Shown here: one piece after another, positions 16,883 through 26,273 of the stretch
Position numbering within the stretch: the stretch's first letter is position 1
Layout: each line of letters opens with the position of its first letter
Origin: Photobacterium profundum
Lineage (GTDB): Bacteria; Pseudomonadota; Gammaproteobacteria; Enterobacterales; Vibrionaceae
Assembly (NCBI RefSeq): GCF_003026285.1
Contig: NZ_PYOD01000012.1
Location: 40,286 to 104,285, forward strand
DNA length: 64,000 nucleotides
Direction of reading: 5' to 3'
Notes under the pieces: model-generated
What the model saw: the letters and a program-made list of their open reading frames with translations, nothing else
Database searches by the model: none
Told to the model about the DNA's origin: nothing
Made by a program: the position numbers and the translations under genes

Positions 16883-17866
16883 ATGACATTAGATGAAATT
16901 GCAAAATTGGCTGGTGTTTCTCGCACAACAGCTAGCTATGTCATAAATGGCAAAGCTAGCAAATACCGGATCAGTGAAAAAACACAAGTAAAGGTAATGG
17001 CAGTTGTTAATGAGCATAACTTCCGTCCTGATCACGCTGCGACCTCTCTTCGTGCAGGCAGTAGCCGATCGTTTGGTCTAATTATTCCTGATTTGGAAAA
17101 CAGCAGTTATGCCAAGTTAGCGAAATTGCTTGAAAGAAATGCGCGTAAAGCAGGCTATCAATTGATCATCTCATGCTCTGATGATGATCCTGATACAGAA
17201 ATGAAAGTTGCTGAGACACTCTTAAGTCGTCGTATCGATGCGTTACTTGTGGCCAGTGCCCTACCTGCTGATAATACCTTTTATCCACGTATTCAAACTG
17301 GCGGCGTACCCGTTATTGCACTCGACCGTGCATTAGACGATGAAATCTTTGCCAGTGTAATCAGTGAAGATTTAGAGGGAGCATTTGAGCTTACTCAAAC
17401 CCTTCTCAATAAAAGTGTGAATAGTATTGGGCTGGTAGGAGCCGTACCTGAATTAGGTGTGTCGAAAGAGCGTGAGCAAGGTTTTTTAACAGCTATTCGT
17501 CGTCATCAACCTGATATCACTATGCGCGTTGCCTATGGCGATCACTTCAGCCAAGAACAAGGGCAAAAGCAGGTGCAGCAATGGATTGATTCAGGGCATT
17601 TTCCTGACGCCATTCTCGCCACATCTTATACCTTATTTGAAGGCATTCTTGATTGTTTACTGGCTAATCCCGAATTGATGTCGAAAATTCATTTAGCGAC
17701 GTTTGGTGACAACCGTTTATTGGACTTTTTACCCATTAAAATTCAGTCGTTACCCCAACAATTTGAGCTAATTGCAGACAATGCCCTAGAACTAGCACTC
17801 AATGCCACAGCTGGGCGCTACCGTACCGGAGTTGAAGTTGTACCAAGAAAAATAAAAAGACGATAA
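16883..17866 (+). CDS. cra: Catabolite repressor/activator Cra (FruR)
   Basis: A 327-residue LacI-family regulator. The helix-turn-helix MTLDEIAKLAGVSRTTASYVING (start of the protein) and hinge helix are near-identical to enteric Cra, and RAGSSRSFGLIIPDLENSSYA opens the effector-binding domain. Cra is displaced by fructose 1-phosphate, the product of FruA. Its divergent placement beside fruBKA with three operators between implies local autoregulation and control of the PTS operon, unlike in E. coli, where cra and fruBKA are far apart. Confidence 0.95.
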   Translation: MTLDEIAKLAGVSRTTASYVINGKASKYRISEKTQVKVMAVVNEHNFRPDHAATSLRAGSSRSFGLIIPDLENSSYAKLAKLLERNARKAGYQLIISCSDDDPDTEMKVAETLLSRRIDALLVASALPADNTFYPRIQTGGVPVIALDRALDDEIFASVISEDLEGAFELTQTLLNKSVNSIGLVGAVPELGVSKEREQGFLTAIRRHQPDITMRVAYGDHFSQEQGQKQVQQWIDSGHFPDAILATSYTLFEGILDCLLANPELMSKIHLATFGDNRLLDFLPIKIQSLPQQFELIADNALELALNATAGRYRTGVEVVPRKIKRR

Positions 17867-17888
17867 CGTAAAAATAGGGCTGTGAGTG

Positions 17889-17922
17889 ATGTGAATAAGG
17901 AGAATTCAGCCTATATTCACAT
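17889..17922. promoter_or_regulatory. Perfect inverted repeat upstream of cybB
   Basis: ATGTGAATA (17889-17897) and TATTCACAT (17914-17922) are perfect nine-base arms with a 16-base gap. It lies 48 bases before cybB and 23 bases past cra. It might bind a regulator or fold at the end of the cra transcript; it lacks a following T run. Confidence 0.4.
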
Positions 17923-17969
17923 TAACTCAATTAACGTTACAGCTACGTTCAATATTAAGAAGAAACGTT

Positions 17970-18494
17970 ATGACACGTTTTACTCGTTATCAAATTTGGT
18001 TTCACTGGCTTAGCCTACTGCTTATTGCTATTACCTATGCTGCCATTGAGCTGAAAGGCGTTGTGCCTAAAACAACCCCCTGGCATGACTACCTTAAACT
18101 CATTCATTTCAATGCCGGTAGCTTTGTCTTGATTTTGATGTGTATTCGGCTTTTTTTTCAGCGTAACCAGATAACACCCGAGATTATTCCTCCTCCTCCC
18201 CAGTGGCAATTAACCTTGTCGAAGGTTATACATTACGTAATGTATGCGGCTTTTATTCTTCTACCCTTATTAGGGTTAATTATGCTGGCTGTCGGGGGTA
18301 AGCAATGGGATCTCGTAGGAATATCAATGCCTGCTTTTTCAGTACCTGATAAAGAAACCTCAAAGTCGATTAAAGAGATTCACGAAACTATTGCCGACAT
18401 TGGATATTTCTTGATTGCATTACATGCAGGGGCTGCTATTTACCATCACTATGTGGTGAAAGACAATACGCTACAGCGGATGCTACCTAAATAG
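17970..18494 (+). CDS. cybB: Cytochrome b561
   Basis: A 174-residue inner-membrane di-haem protein with four hydrophobic helices. FHWLSLLLIA at the N-terminus (His12), LIHFNAGSFVL (His46) and the C-terminal LHAGAAIYHHYV supply the haem-ligand His residues seen in the bacterial b561 family, which moves electrons between quinol and an acceptor such as superoxide. Length and helix layout fit the E. coli protein (176 residues). It stands alone between cra and a bidirectional terminator. Confidence 0.9.
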   Translation: MTRFTRYQIWFHWLSLLLIAITYAAIELKGVVPKTTPWHDYLKLIHFNAGSFVLILMCIRLFFQRNQITPEIIPPPPQWQLTLSKVIHYVMYAAFILLPLLGLIMLAVGGKQWDLVGISMPAFSVPDKETSKSIKEIHETIADIGYFLIALHAGAAIYHHYVVKDNTLQRMLPK

Positions 18495-18516
18495 CATTCT
18501 CAAATAGCAGTTAACA

Positions 18517-18558
18517 AAAAAGAGAGACTATTCGTTACGACTAACAAGCTCTCTTTTT
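18517..18558. terminator. Bidirectional terminator
   Basis: AAAAAGAGAG and CTCTCTTTTT pair around a 22-base loop, between cybB and the convergent GTPase gene. Confidence 0.7.
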
Positions 18559-18562
18559 ACCA

Positions 18563-20182
18563 TCAAGTAGAGTACTTATCTGCATCTCTTAACTGTTTAA
18601 ATGCCACTTTACTTAAACGAAAAAGACGTTTGGCTTGATTGAGATAATCGGTTTTATCACCCTCAATTCTTCGACGATTAAGCTGTGTATTAACACCATC
18701 TTCATACGCAAATTGTAACAGCACCCCTATTTCATCGAGGTTAAATGCCGCTTTATTTTCACTTACGCACACTGGAATAATATGATCAGGCGATAACAAT
18801 TCTTGGTTATATTCAACGGCGGCTTTAATGGTTTTAGCTTTGGCTGTAGTTGGCTGCTCTATGTTGTAAGGTGGTTGCCACTCTTGCACAGGCTGAAGGC
18901 GATCAACTTGATTGACCAAAGCCAATATCTGCGGTTTTTTTCGTGATAGGTTTTTCGGCTGTATATAAAATTCATCAATCGCTGCTTTGAGATGAGTGTC
19001 TAATGTTCTGGCTGATTGATTGGCTTTAAGTACCCACAATACAAGATCACTGTTAGCAATTTGATCAACAATGAGAGCTTCTGTTTTAGTATCGCCATCA
19101 ATTCCAGGAAGATCGACTAAATGGATCAGATCGACACCATCGACTTCGCACTTATGAACATGAATACTGTCGGTTGAAGGAATAGCACTGACTTCTGCAA
19201 CCATACTGCCAACCACTGCATTCACCACCGACGATTTTCCCGCACTCACTTGCCCGATAATAGCAACACGCAACGGTTCAATACTAGGTTCGACTCGTGC
19301 ACGGTCTTTAGTGACAACGTCACTCTCGGCAAGTTCTGTGTCTCTGGCTTTAAACCGCCCACTGTATAAATCGATCGCCACAGAAACCACTTCTTGTAAC
19401 AACGTCTTCTTCAAGCGATGTTGTACATCGGCACTCACTTCATCAAAAAGCCGACCAACAATCTGACTTCTGGCTTCGGCAATCCAACCAGCTGGGGTAA
19501 CGGCACGAAAAATACGATAGACATCGTACGCTTTCTTTGCGGTATCCATTTTGTCTTTGTGGGCATACCCTTGCTTGATAGTGGTTAGCTTTATTTTTTC
19601 TGAAAATGGGATGTTTTCTTTTAGAAAGTGACGATAACGATGGCTTACCTCTTCTACCATCAATAAAAACTCAGGGGCAGTAAATGCTAAATCGTGAGCG
19701 GTAGCATTCGGCGCATATTCACGGGCAACGTGAGAGGCTAAATCAAAACTATGCTCACGCAAACTGCCCCACTCATCATCAGTTTCTAATTTTTGTTGAA
19801 TCGTAATATTAACCTTTTTCCACACCTGAAGATCAAACTCAGACCATTCAGCATTAGGCTCAACAGTGGCTTTCTTAAAGTCATCGTCAGTTAACATTGT
19901 CTGTTGTGAGCCATCTTGTGCTTGGCTTTGCTTAAACTGGTCTTGTTCAAACAGGCGCTGTTTAGTGGCCCTTTGCTTCAAGAAAAGAAACGGCAAAAAG
20001 ATAACGAGACAAAACACGGCTGATAAGCCTAAAAATAACAGCCATTGCCCTTTTTCAAACAACGAAATCGCACCAAAAACAGCCAAAATAATAAAGGGAA
20101 TAAATATCGCTGTAATCATTAAAGGCACAAAGCCATTCGATAAACGGCTCAATAATTGATAACTATTTTTAAGCTGTTTCAT
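18563..20182 (-). CDS. Membrane-anchored GTPase of unknown role
   Basis: A 539-residue protein with two N-terminal transmembrane helices (about 18-40 and 47-69), a long helical middle and a C-terminal G domain: G1 GQVSAGKSS (310-318), G3 DLPG (357-360), G4 NQVD (424-427). This places it among Era/HSR1-type GTPases, near the YcjX/YcjF-DUF697 group. It overlaps the preceding 405-residue GTPase gene by four bases (ATGA), so the pair is translationally coupled. Stress, envelope or membrane-remodelling roles are conceivable, but nothing here fixes one. Confidence 0.8.
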   Translation of the reverse strand: MKQLKNSYQLLSRLSNGFVPLMITAIFIPFIILAVFGAISLFEKGQWLLFLGLSAVFCLVIFLPFLFLKQRATKQRLFEQDQFKQSQAQDGSQQTMLTDDDFKKATVEPNAEWSEFDLQVWKKVNITIQQKLETDDEWGSLREHSFDLASHVAREYAPNATAHDLAFTAPEFLLMVEEVSHRYRHFLKENIPFSEKIKLTTIKQGYAHKDKMDTAKKAYDVYRIFRAVTPAGWIAEARSQIVGRLFDEVSADVQHRLKKTLLQEVVSVAIDLYSGRFKARDTELAESDVVTKDRARVEPSIEPLRVAIIGQVSAGKSSVVNAVVGSMVAEVSAIPSTDSIHVHKCEVDGVDLIHLVDLPGIDGDTKTEALIVDQIANSDLVLWVLKANQSARTLDTHLKAAIDEFYIQPKNLSRKKPQILALVNQVDRLQPVQEWQPPYNIEQPTTAKAKTIKAAVEYNQELLSPDHIIPVCVSENKAAFNLDEIGVLLQFAYEDGVNTQLNRRRIEGDKTDYLNQAKRLFRLSKVAFKQLRDADKYST

Positions 20183-21396
20183 CTTTTATCCTGTTTTAAT
20201 GCTTGCTCTCTATCGTTAGGATCTTTACCCTGACATTTTTCTAATGTCTCTGTTTTCTTCATTTCAGTTTCAGCGACATTTTTAATATTTTCAAACGCTT
20301 GCTCAAAAATGGCTTTCATTTCGTCTTTGGTTACCGTTTCACCTTTACTCTTATGGTATAAGTACTTACATGCAGCACGGCCAATCGCGTATGTCGATGA
20401 AAAGCTCATTGCAGCAGCGGTTGCACTACCGATAGTTTGACCATAGACCGGAATAAATTTCACTAATTGCCGAATACCCAACTTCGAAAGATACTGCACC
20501 ATAAAGCCAGTACCCAATGTGCCTATAAATTCAATGAAATCTTGTTTAGTCCACTCGACTCCGTATTGATTGCCTAAACTGTGCAGCATCTTTCCTTGTA
20601 TAGCAGGTACCGAGACAAACCCTACCGCAGGAATAGCATCACTTGCACCAGCAGCGCCTGCATACCACAGCACTTCAGTTTTCAGTTTATTGAAATTACC
20701 CTCTTCACGAGAAATATGCGCTTTGGTATTTGTGAACAAACTTAAAATCGGCAGCATGTCTGCCAAGGTAGCTTTCAGCGTATCTAGTCCAATTACGTCA
20801 CCCGTTTCAGGCAAGAAATCCGCTTGAATAAACGGAACACTTTTGCCCCAAACATGCTCAACTTGGGTTTGATTATGCAAGATAGCTTGTTGTTGCTCGG
20901 TATGAGAGCCCAATGAACTAATGGCAGTGTGAACAATCAGAAGATGCTTTATATCGCCTGATTTTTTAATCTGTTTAAGCGCATTCAGTACATCACTTTG
21001 TTCTGGCTCTTCTGCTTTTAGCACCACAATTAAGGCATGGCTTCGATCTTTACAGGCTTGAATATCGTCATGAGGATCGTAATTAGCTTCAGAAAGCCCA
21101 CGCGTATCAAGAAAACACAATAATGGGTTATCGGCAGGATAATGATAGCTATGTGCCGTTTGGGTACAGGGTTTAAAACCATTGCCAATTTCAACCGCAG
21201 AGTTACCCGTTAAAGCTTGAATTAACGTCGACTTACCCGCGCCCGTTTTGCCTAACAACCACAATGTGGGTAAATGCTGCTGCCATTCTGTGAATGCAGG
21301 TTCAATATCGGGGTTCACTGACGGATTTATGTAGCTAAACACTTTCTTAAAAAAGCTATTCATTGCCATATATGATTCTCTACTTACGTGATGCAT
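20179..21396 (-). CDS. Second GTPase with a DUF697-like membrane domain
   Basis: A 405-residue protein with G1 GKTGAGKST (49-57), G3 DTRG (97-100), and from about residue 245 a hydrophobic DUF697-like domain (AGAAGASDAIPAVGFVSVPAIQGKML then FIPVYGQTIGSATAAAMSF), predicted to associate with the membrane. The C-terminus is charged and helical. The first ATG (21396) has no clear ribosome binding site; MAMNSFFKKV ten codons later is an equally likely start. First gene of the two-GTPase unit. Confidence 0.8.
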   Translation of the reverse strand: MHHVSRESYMAMNSFFKKVFSYINPSVNPDIEPAFTEWQQHLPTLWLLGKTGAGKSTLIQALTGNSAVEIGNGFKPCTQTAHSYHYPADNPLLCFLDTRGLSEANYDPHDDIQACKDRSHALIVVLKAEEPEQSDVLNALKQIKKSGDIKHLLIVHTAISSLGSHTEQQQAILHNQTQVEHVWGKSVPFIQADFLPETGDVIGLDTLKATLADMLPILSLFTNTKAHISREEGNFNKLKTEVLWYAGAAGASDAIPAVGFVSVPAIQGKMLHSLGNQYGVEWTKQDFIEFIGTLGTGFMVQYLSKLGIRQLVKFIPVYGQTIGSATAAAMSFSSTYAIGRAACKYLYHKSKGETVTKDEMKAIFEQAFENIKNVAETEMKKTETLEKCQGKDPNDREQALKQDKR

Positions 21397-21420
21397 ATAC
21401 CCAAGTTACCTTAAGATGCT
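21395..21420. repeat. Dispersed intergenic repeat, TATACCCAAGTTACC type
   Basis: ATATACCCAAGTTACCTTAAGATGCT. Related copies occur at 28801-28820 (opposite strand), 42097-42143 and 55733-55747, all between genes. It is followed by GTTTCAGCGAGAAT, part of the longer repeat known in vibrios. Confidence 0.6.
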
Positions 21421-21599
21421 CGTTTCAGCGAGAATTTGTTGGGATCTTGGCAAGATACTGATTTATAAACCCTGTGTGCCTTTATTTTATATCTTTATTC
21501 AATACCGTTACAAAAAAGACTAAAACACCATAGATGCTTTAGCCTTTCGTTATATATACAACTTTTACTTATAACAATGTTTAATACAAATGAAGACGG

Positions 21600-22739
21600 T
21601 TAATCTTTCGCTTCAACTAAATCTTCTTGAGCGGCTTCTAATGGGGTTTCATCTTGATCTAACTTCAACCAAGTTACGAATAGTTCATACCAAATAGCCA
21701 ATACAACCGCCCCCAAGAATAAACCAATAATACCAGCTGCTAACATACCACCGATTGCACCAATCAAAATAACGGGCATAGGTACATCAACACCACGCCC
21801 CATTAGCATTGGTTTTAAGAAGTTATCAGAGATACCCGCTAGCAATACCCAAACCGTGAAGATCGTTGCCGATGTTGTATCTTGTGTCGAGAACACATAA
21901 AAGATAACAGGTGCAACAATAATAAGAGCTGGAAGCTGAGCAATACCCAAGATCAACACGCCGAGTGTAATTAAACCCGCAGCAGGCACACCGAACACGA
22001 ACATGCCCGCGCCCACCAGCATTGACTGAATAAAGGCAACGCCAACAACACCCAGTAACACACTGCGAATAGTTGCCGCTGTTAGTGTTGTCCATTCTTC
22101 ACCGTGTTTACCCACAACACGAACAGCCACGGTTCCGATTGCCTCAGAACATGCTTTGGAATGTGTCATAAAACCAGCAGCAATCGCCAATGAAATAATA
22201 AACATCACTAAGGTTGCTAAACTGCTACCCACCAAAGATGCCATGGTGCCTACAGCAGTTTTAATTTCTGGCAAAAAGTGCGTGACAGCTTTTTCTAAAT
22301 TCGTCGAAAACAACGACCACACTTCAAACAACTTATCACCAATAACGGGAATATCAGCAATGCGCTGTGTTGGACCGGGAATTTTAATGTCGCCGCTTTG
22401 TACTACGTCAGTTAAGTGTGTTACTGCATCAAAAATAGAACCTGACACCAAAACAAAAGGAGCAACTAACAGCGTAATACCCAGCAATGCCAGTATTGTT
22501 GCCGACAAGCCACGGCGACCGCCTAACATTGCTTCCAGTTTCTGAGTTAAAGGCAATAAAGCCACGGCAATAATTGCCCCCCATAAAACAGGAATAACAA
22601 ACGGTTTTATAATGTCATACGTCCATACAATTAGGATAAACAACAATCCAATTCGAATGGCAGATTCAACCATGTTATTGACAAATACTTTACTCTGCTG
22701 AGCGTCTATTTGTTGCTTAGCATCTACTTGTTTATCCAT
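21600..22739 (-). CDS. AI-2E-family membrane permease
   Basis: A 379-residue integral membrane protein with about eight helices. It has the family layout: paired N-terminal helices (IRIGLLFILIVWTYDIIKPFVIPVLWGAIIAVALLPL), a soluble middle and C-terminal ILGIAQLPALIIVAPVIFYVF and the DNFLKPMLMGRGVDVPMPVILIGAIGGM signature, typical of YdiK/PerM/TqsA proteins. Members move small molecules or ions; the substrate is not knowable here. It overlaps the K+ channel gene by eight bases and is the last gene of the efflux operon. Confidence 0.85.
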   Translation of the reverse strand: MDKQVDAKQQIDAQQSKVFVNNMVESAIRIGLLFILIVWTYDIIKPFVIPVLWGAIIAVALLPLTQKLEAMLGGRRGLSATILALLGITLLVAPFVLVSGSIFDAVTHLTDVVQSGDIKIPGPTQRIADIPVIGDKLFEVWSLFSTNLEKAVTHFLPEIKTAVGTMASLVGSSLATLVMFIISLAIAAGFMTHSKACSEAIGTVAVRVVGKHGEEWTTLTAATIRSVLLGVVGVAFIQSMLVGAGMFVFGVPAAGLITLGVLILGIAQLPALIIVAPVIFYVFSTQDTTSATIFTVWVLLAGISDNFLKPMLMGRGVDVPMPVILIGAIGGMLAAGIIGLFLGAVVLAIWYELFVTWLKLDQDETPLEAAQEDLVEAKD

Positions 22740-23448
22740 TTTGTTTTTCCTGATTACTTTGACTCGAACTCACTAAACTGGCTACGACAATCGCCATATA
22801 AAACACACCAGCAATTGCTTCAAGGTATACAACAACTTGTGCAAAAGGTGATAAAGGGCTGATATCACCATAACCTAGTGTGGTTAAGGTGACGAAACTG
22901 AAATAAGCCATGCGAGAGAAGTTCTCTACCCATGGGGCGGCAGTCATGCCTGTAAATGCTTCAGGTGAAAATTCCATTACTAACAGATAGATAATGGTCC
23001 ACATTAAGCCTAAAAGAAGAAATAACGAGACAGAGCCAACAACTTTGTTGGAATCGACACTGCCAGTAAACAATATTTGACGAGCAACAGATTTAAACGT
23101 CCCAAAGAAGAAACTAAACATTAGCCCCAACATGATTAAATCCATTTGCTGTACACCTAACAAGTTCCGAATAATTGTGGCAACTAACCAGCACCCGGCC
23201 AATGTCATCATGAATCGGTACCAATTTTTATCAAACCGCAAACTCACTAAACAGACCAAAAATGTAAGCGCAGTAAAGCCTTCCAATATATATTCAAGTA
23301 GACCGAATTTATTCGGTAACACCTCGACGAGTGACGTACTCACTAACAACATAACAAGCGCTACAGTCATATAATAAAAGTTGTTCGCTTCATTTATTTT
23401 CTTCTTCGGAACATTGTTGTTCTGATTATTATTTGTCTCTACGGTCAT
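22732..23448 (-). CDS. Two-helix potassium channel-like protein
   Basis: A 238-residue membrane protein with about six hydrophobic helices. The last pore loop contains TLTTLGYGDISPLSPFAQ, in which GYGD is the K+ selectivity filter, followed by an inner helix (LEAIAGVFYMAIVVASLVSS). Only one filter is present, so it would act as a tetramer. There is no ligand-binding RCK domain. Its start is 47 bases downstream of the membrane fusion gene and its end overlaps the AI-2E permease gene, so it belongs to the same operon. Confidence 0.85.
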   Translation of the reverse strand: MTVETNNNQNNNVPKKKINEANNFYYMTVALVMLLVSTSLVEVLPNKFGLLEYILEGFTALTFLVCLVSLRFDKNWYRFMMTLAGCWLVATIIRNLLGVQQMDLIMLGLMFSFFFGTFKSVARQILFTGSVDSNKVVGSVSLFLLLGLMWTIIYLLVMEFSPEAFTGMTAAPWVENFSRMAYFSFVTLTTLGYGDISPLSPFAQVVVYLEAIAGVFYMAIVVASLVSSSQSNQEKQNG

Positions 23449-23495
23449 AATTATCCTCGCAGTTATTATCTGAAATCGGGAATAAATTTTTCACA

Positions 23496-24392
23496 TTACT
23501 CTTCTGGTTTTTCTTGCTGCACCATAATGGATGCAGACAAACCAAACCGTAGTGCGACACCTTCAGGTAATTCATCAAGGGCAATACGAACGGGAATACG
23601 CTGTGCTAATCGTATCCACTGAAACACAGGGTTCACGTTGGGCAGTAAGTTATATCCTACGGTGCCATCTTTAGGGGCAATACCCCAACCTAACGATTCA
23701 ACAACCGCATCAATGGGTTTGTCGGGATGTGCCATTAGCGTGACTTTTGCTTTACTGCCAATTTGTATTTGCTCTAACTGGTTTTCACGAAAGTAGCCAA
23801 ATACCCAGAAGCTATTACTATCGACTAACGCAATTAAAGGCTGATTGGCCACCGCTTGTGTGCCGTTACGGATATCAATATTGGATACGTAGCCATCAAC
23901 CGATGCATACACATTGGTGAATTCCATGTTCAACTTCGCAGCTTTTAATTGCTCTTCTGCAGATTTAATTTGCAGCAGTGATTCTTCATACGTGATTTGC
24001 CTACGTACAAGATCTTTATGAGATACCGCCCCTTTATCTTTCGCGCGAATATCAAGTAATCGATCATATTCGATCTTTTTACCGCGCGAACTTACTTTTG
24101 AACGCGCGAGTGAGACTTCAGCCTGTGATAAAGACACAGCATAAGTGCTTGGATCGATTTGGAACAGTAAATCACCTTTACGGACAAATTGGTTATCATT
24201 TACCGCCACATTCACAATGGGCCCTGAAACACGAGGGGCTACTTTGATTATATTTGCCCGTACTTGACCATCTCGCGTCCATGGATTATTGAAATACTCT
24301 TCATATTTCTGATACCCAAGATAGATTGCGCCTCCTATGATTAGGATATTAAGCGCTATAACAAATAGTTTTTTAATCTTGTTCAAAATCAC
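23496..24392 (-). CDS. HlyD/AaeA-type membrane fusion protein
   Basis: A 298-residue periplasmic adaptor with one N-terminal anchor helix (LFVIALNILIIGGAIYLGY). NPWTRDGQVRANIIKVAPRVSGPIVNVAVNDNQFVRKGDLLFQIDPS is the biotinyl-lipoyl half-motif of HlyD proteins; a helical hairpin and the returning lipoyl half (YASVDGYVSNIDIRNGTQA) follow. Closest in layout to AaeA and EmrA-like adaptors. It links the FUSC pump to the outer-membrane factor encoded upstream, and is two bases after DUF1656. Confidence 0.9.
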   Translation of the reverse strand: MILNKIKKLFVIALNILIIGGAIYLGYQKYEEYFNNPWTRDGQVRANIIKVAPRVSGPIVNVAVNDNQFVRKGDLLFQIDPSTYAVSLSQAEVSLARSKVSSRGKKIEYDRLLDIRAKDKGAVSHKDLVRRQITYEESLLQIKSAEEQLKAAKLNMEFTNVYASVDGYVSNIDIRNGTQAVANQPLIALVDSNSFWVFGYFRENQLEQIQIGSKAKVTLMAHPDKPIDAVVESLGWGIAPKDGTVGYNLLPNVNPVFQWIRLAQRIPVRIALDELPEGVALRFGLSASIMVQQEKPEE

Positions 24393-24394
24393 AC

Positions 24395-24604
24395 CTAAAA
24401 TCGTAAAAAGAAACTATCAATCGCGACAACATAAAAAACAGAAATCGCAATAAACGTAATTGATGGAAATGCTATTAATCGAGATAGCCGTGTTTTATTT
24501 AAAATAGCGACGGTTATCCATGTCGCAATAATGGCAATAATCATCACTAATAAAAAAGGCGAATAGTAAATATCACCGAATTGTAATTCATGAGGGATCT
24601 GCAC
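24395..24604 (-). CDS. DUF1656 small membrane protein (AaeX-like)
   Basis: A 69-residue protein with two hydrophobic helices, beginning with PHELQFGDIYYSPFLLVMIIA, the family's opening. AaeX-like proteins sit next to AaeA/AaeB exporters. It overlaps the end of the outer-membrane factor gene by one base and precedes the fusion protein gene. Confidence 0.85.
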   Translation of the reverse strand: MQIPHELQFGDIYYSPFLLVMIIAIIATWITVAILNKTRLSRLIAFPSITFIAISVFYVVAIDSFFLRF

Positions 24605-26262
24605 TATTCAGCCCTCTCATTGCTTGTAGAGTCAGTAAAGCCGAGTTCATCTTCAAATAAAGGTTTAGGTTGCTTAACGGGATCGGGCAATAACGGTGGT
24701 AATACTTGAGGATTATCTAGCTTATCACCCCAGTCTGTTCTTTCTTTCATTTGTTGAATTTGAGCATCTTTAATAAACGCTTTACCAGTGTTCGCTTCCC
24801 AGCCACCGCCTAATGCTTTGTATAACGCAACAACTTGATTGGCAACATTGCCTTTGATTTGCGCATAGCTGTCTTCACTTCGTGTCATCGTTTCTACCGA
24901 ATTCAGCAAACGTTCAAATGTAATTTGTCCATTTTCATATTGCGTCATAGAAATATTATAGGCACGTACTGCCGAGCTAACAGAACTTAAACGAAGGGCT
25001 TTTTGCTGTTGGTATAACTCGTAAGACTCCAAGGCATTACTAACTTCTTGAACAGCGACTAACACTTTTTTATTGTAGTTAGTCAGGCTTTCTTGAAAAC
25101 GTGCATCCTCTAAGCGCACATTATTTTTCACCCGACCGTATTGAAATATATTCCAAGAAAAACTGGGGCCAGCAGCTAGCGTAAGTGAATCACTGAAACT
25201 AAAGCTACTGCCTGATCGCACCGTACTATTGACACCAATGGAACCAAATAAAGAGAAACTTGGATATAACGCCGATTCTGCAACACCAATTTGAGCACTT
25301 TGCGCATGTGCTTGTAACTCTGCAACCTGTAAATCAGGACGGCGAAGTACCAAAGACGCATCAACACTTGTGCTCATGCCAGGGGCACGAGGGACCAATG
25401 AATAATCATCATAACTCGCGGCTGTACGTTTTGCGTTAGCTTGGGAATAACCCGTGTTGTACGCCTTAATTCGAGCATCGATAGCGTCAGATTGAAGGAA
25501 AGGCTCAACCTCGAAAGGCATAACACCTAACAACACTGCTAAAGCATTTCGAGCTTGATTCATGCCAATTTCTAATGATGGTAGTGCCGCTTGCGTGGCA
25601 TATAATTGACTTTTAGCTTGCTGAATATCCAGTTCGGTAACATTGCCTGAATCGAACTGAACCTGAGTAATATTAACCACGCGCTCTTGCACTTCAATAT
25701 TACGTTTAGATAATAAAATACGCTCTTGGAATGTGCGGTAATTAACGTAATTACGCGCCACCTCGGCAGAAATAGTTACCGCCACATCATTGTAAGACGC
25801 AATAGTCGCGTACATTGCAGCTTCAGCAGATTCAATACCCCGTGAATATTTGCCCCAAATATCCATTTCCCAACCAGCATCAAAAGACAAAGCAGCATTG
25901 TTAAATGAATTTTCATTATTATAAGCACGCGCTAAGTTACCTGATACAGTTTGTACTTGCGGGTAACGGAATGAATCAGAAATACCTAACACCATTCGTG
26001 CTTGCAGAATACGTAACCCTGCAGACTCTAGGTCAAGGTTTTGCTGGTTAGCACGTTCAACCAAGGTATTTAATGTGGGATCATTAAATTGCATCCACCA
26101 TTGTTCAATATTCTTGTTCGCTTGCTCGGTATCATTTTGAGTCCAAGCCTCTGGCATTTTTACTGACTCGATAGCCTTATAATCTGGCCCTACAACGGTA
26201 CAAGCTGTTAAGCTGCATAACGGCAGTATAGTGATACATGTTTTTAAGTGTTTCTTAAACAT
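24604..26262 (-). CDS. NodT/OprM-family outer-membrane efflux lipoprotein
   Basis: A 552-residue protein with a lipoprotein signal ending LPLCSLTAC (lipobox LTAC at about 18-21), then VVGPDYKA, the standard start of this family. Two repeats of the outer-membrane efflux fold follow (WWMQFNDPTLNTLVERANQQNLDLESA and SLVLRRPDLQVAELQAHAQ). A 60-residue acidic and Pro-rich extension at the C-terminus is beyond the usual length. It would form the trimeric channel through the outer membrane for the operon's exporter. Confidence 0.9.
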   Translation of the reverse strand: MFKKHLKTCITILPLCSLTACTVVGPDYKAIESVKMPEAWTQNDTEQANKNIEQWWMQFNDPTLNTLVERANQQNLDLESAGLRILQARMVLGISDSFRYPQVQTVSGNLARAYNNENSFNNAALSFDAGWEMDIWGKYSRGIESAEAAMYATIASYNDVAVTISAEVARNYVNYRTFQERILLSKRNIEVQERVVNITQVQFDSGNVTELDIQQAKSQLYATQAALPSLEIGMNQARNALAVLLGVMPFEVEPFLQSDAIDARIKAYNTGYSQANAKRTAASYDDYSLVPRAPGMSTSVDASLVLRRPDLQVAELQAHAQSAQIGVAESALYPSFSLFGSIGVNSTVRSGSSFSFSDSLTLAAGPSFSWNIFQYGRVKNNVRLEDARFQESLTNYNKKVLVAVQEVSNALESYELYQQQKALRLSSVSSAVRAYNISMTQYENGQITFERLLNSVETMTRSEDSYAQIKGNVANQVVALYKALGGGWEANTGKAFIKDAQIQQMKERTDWGDKLDNPQVLPPLLPDPVKQPKPLFEDELGFTDSTSNERAE

Positions 26263-26273
26263 TGCTCATACCC

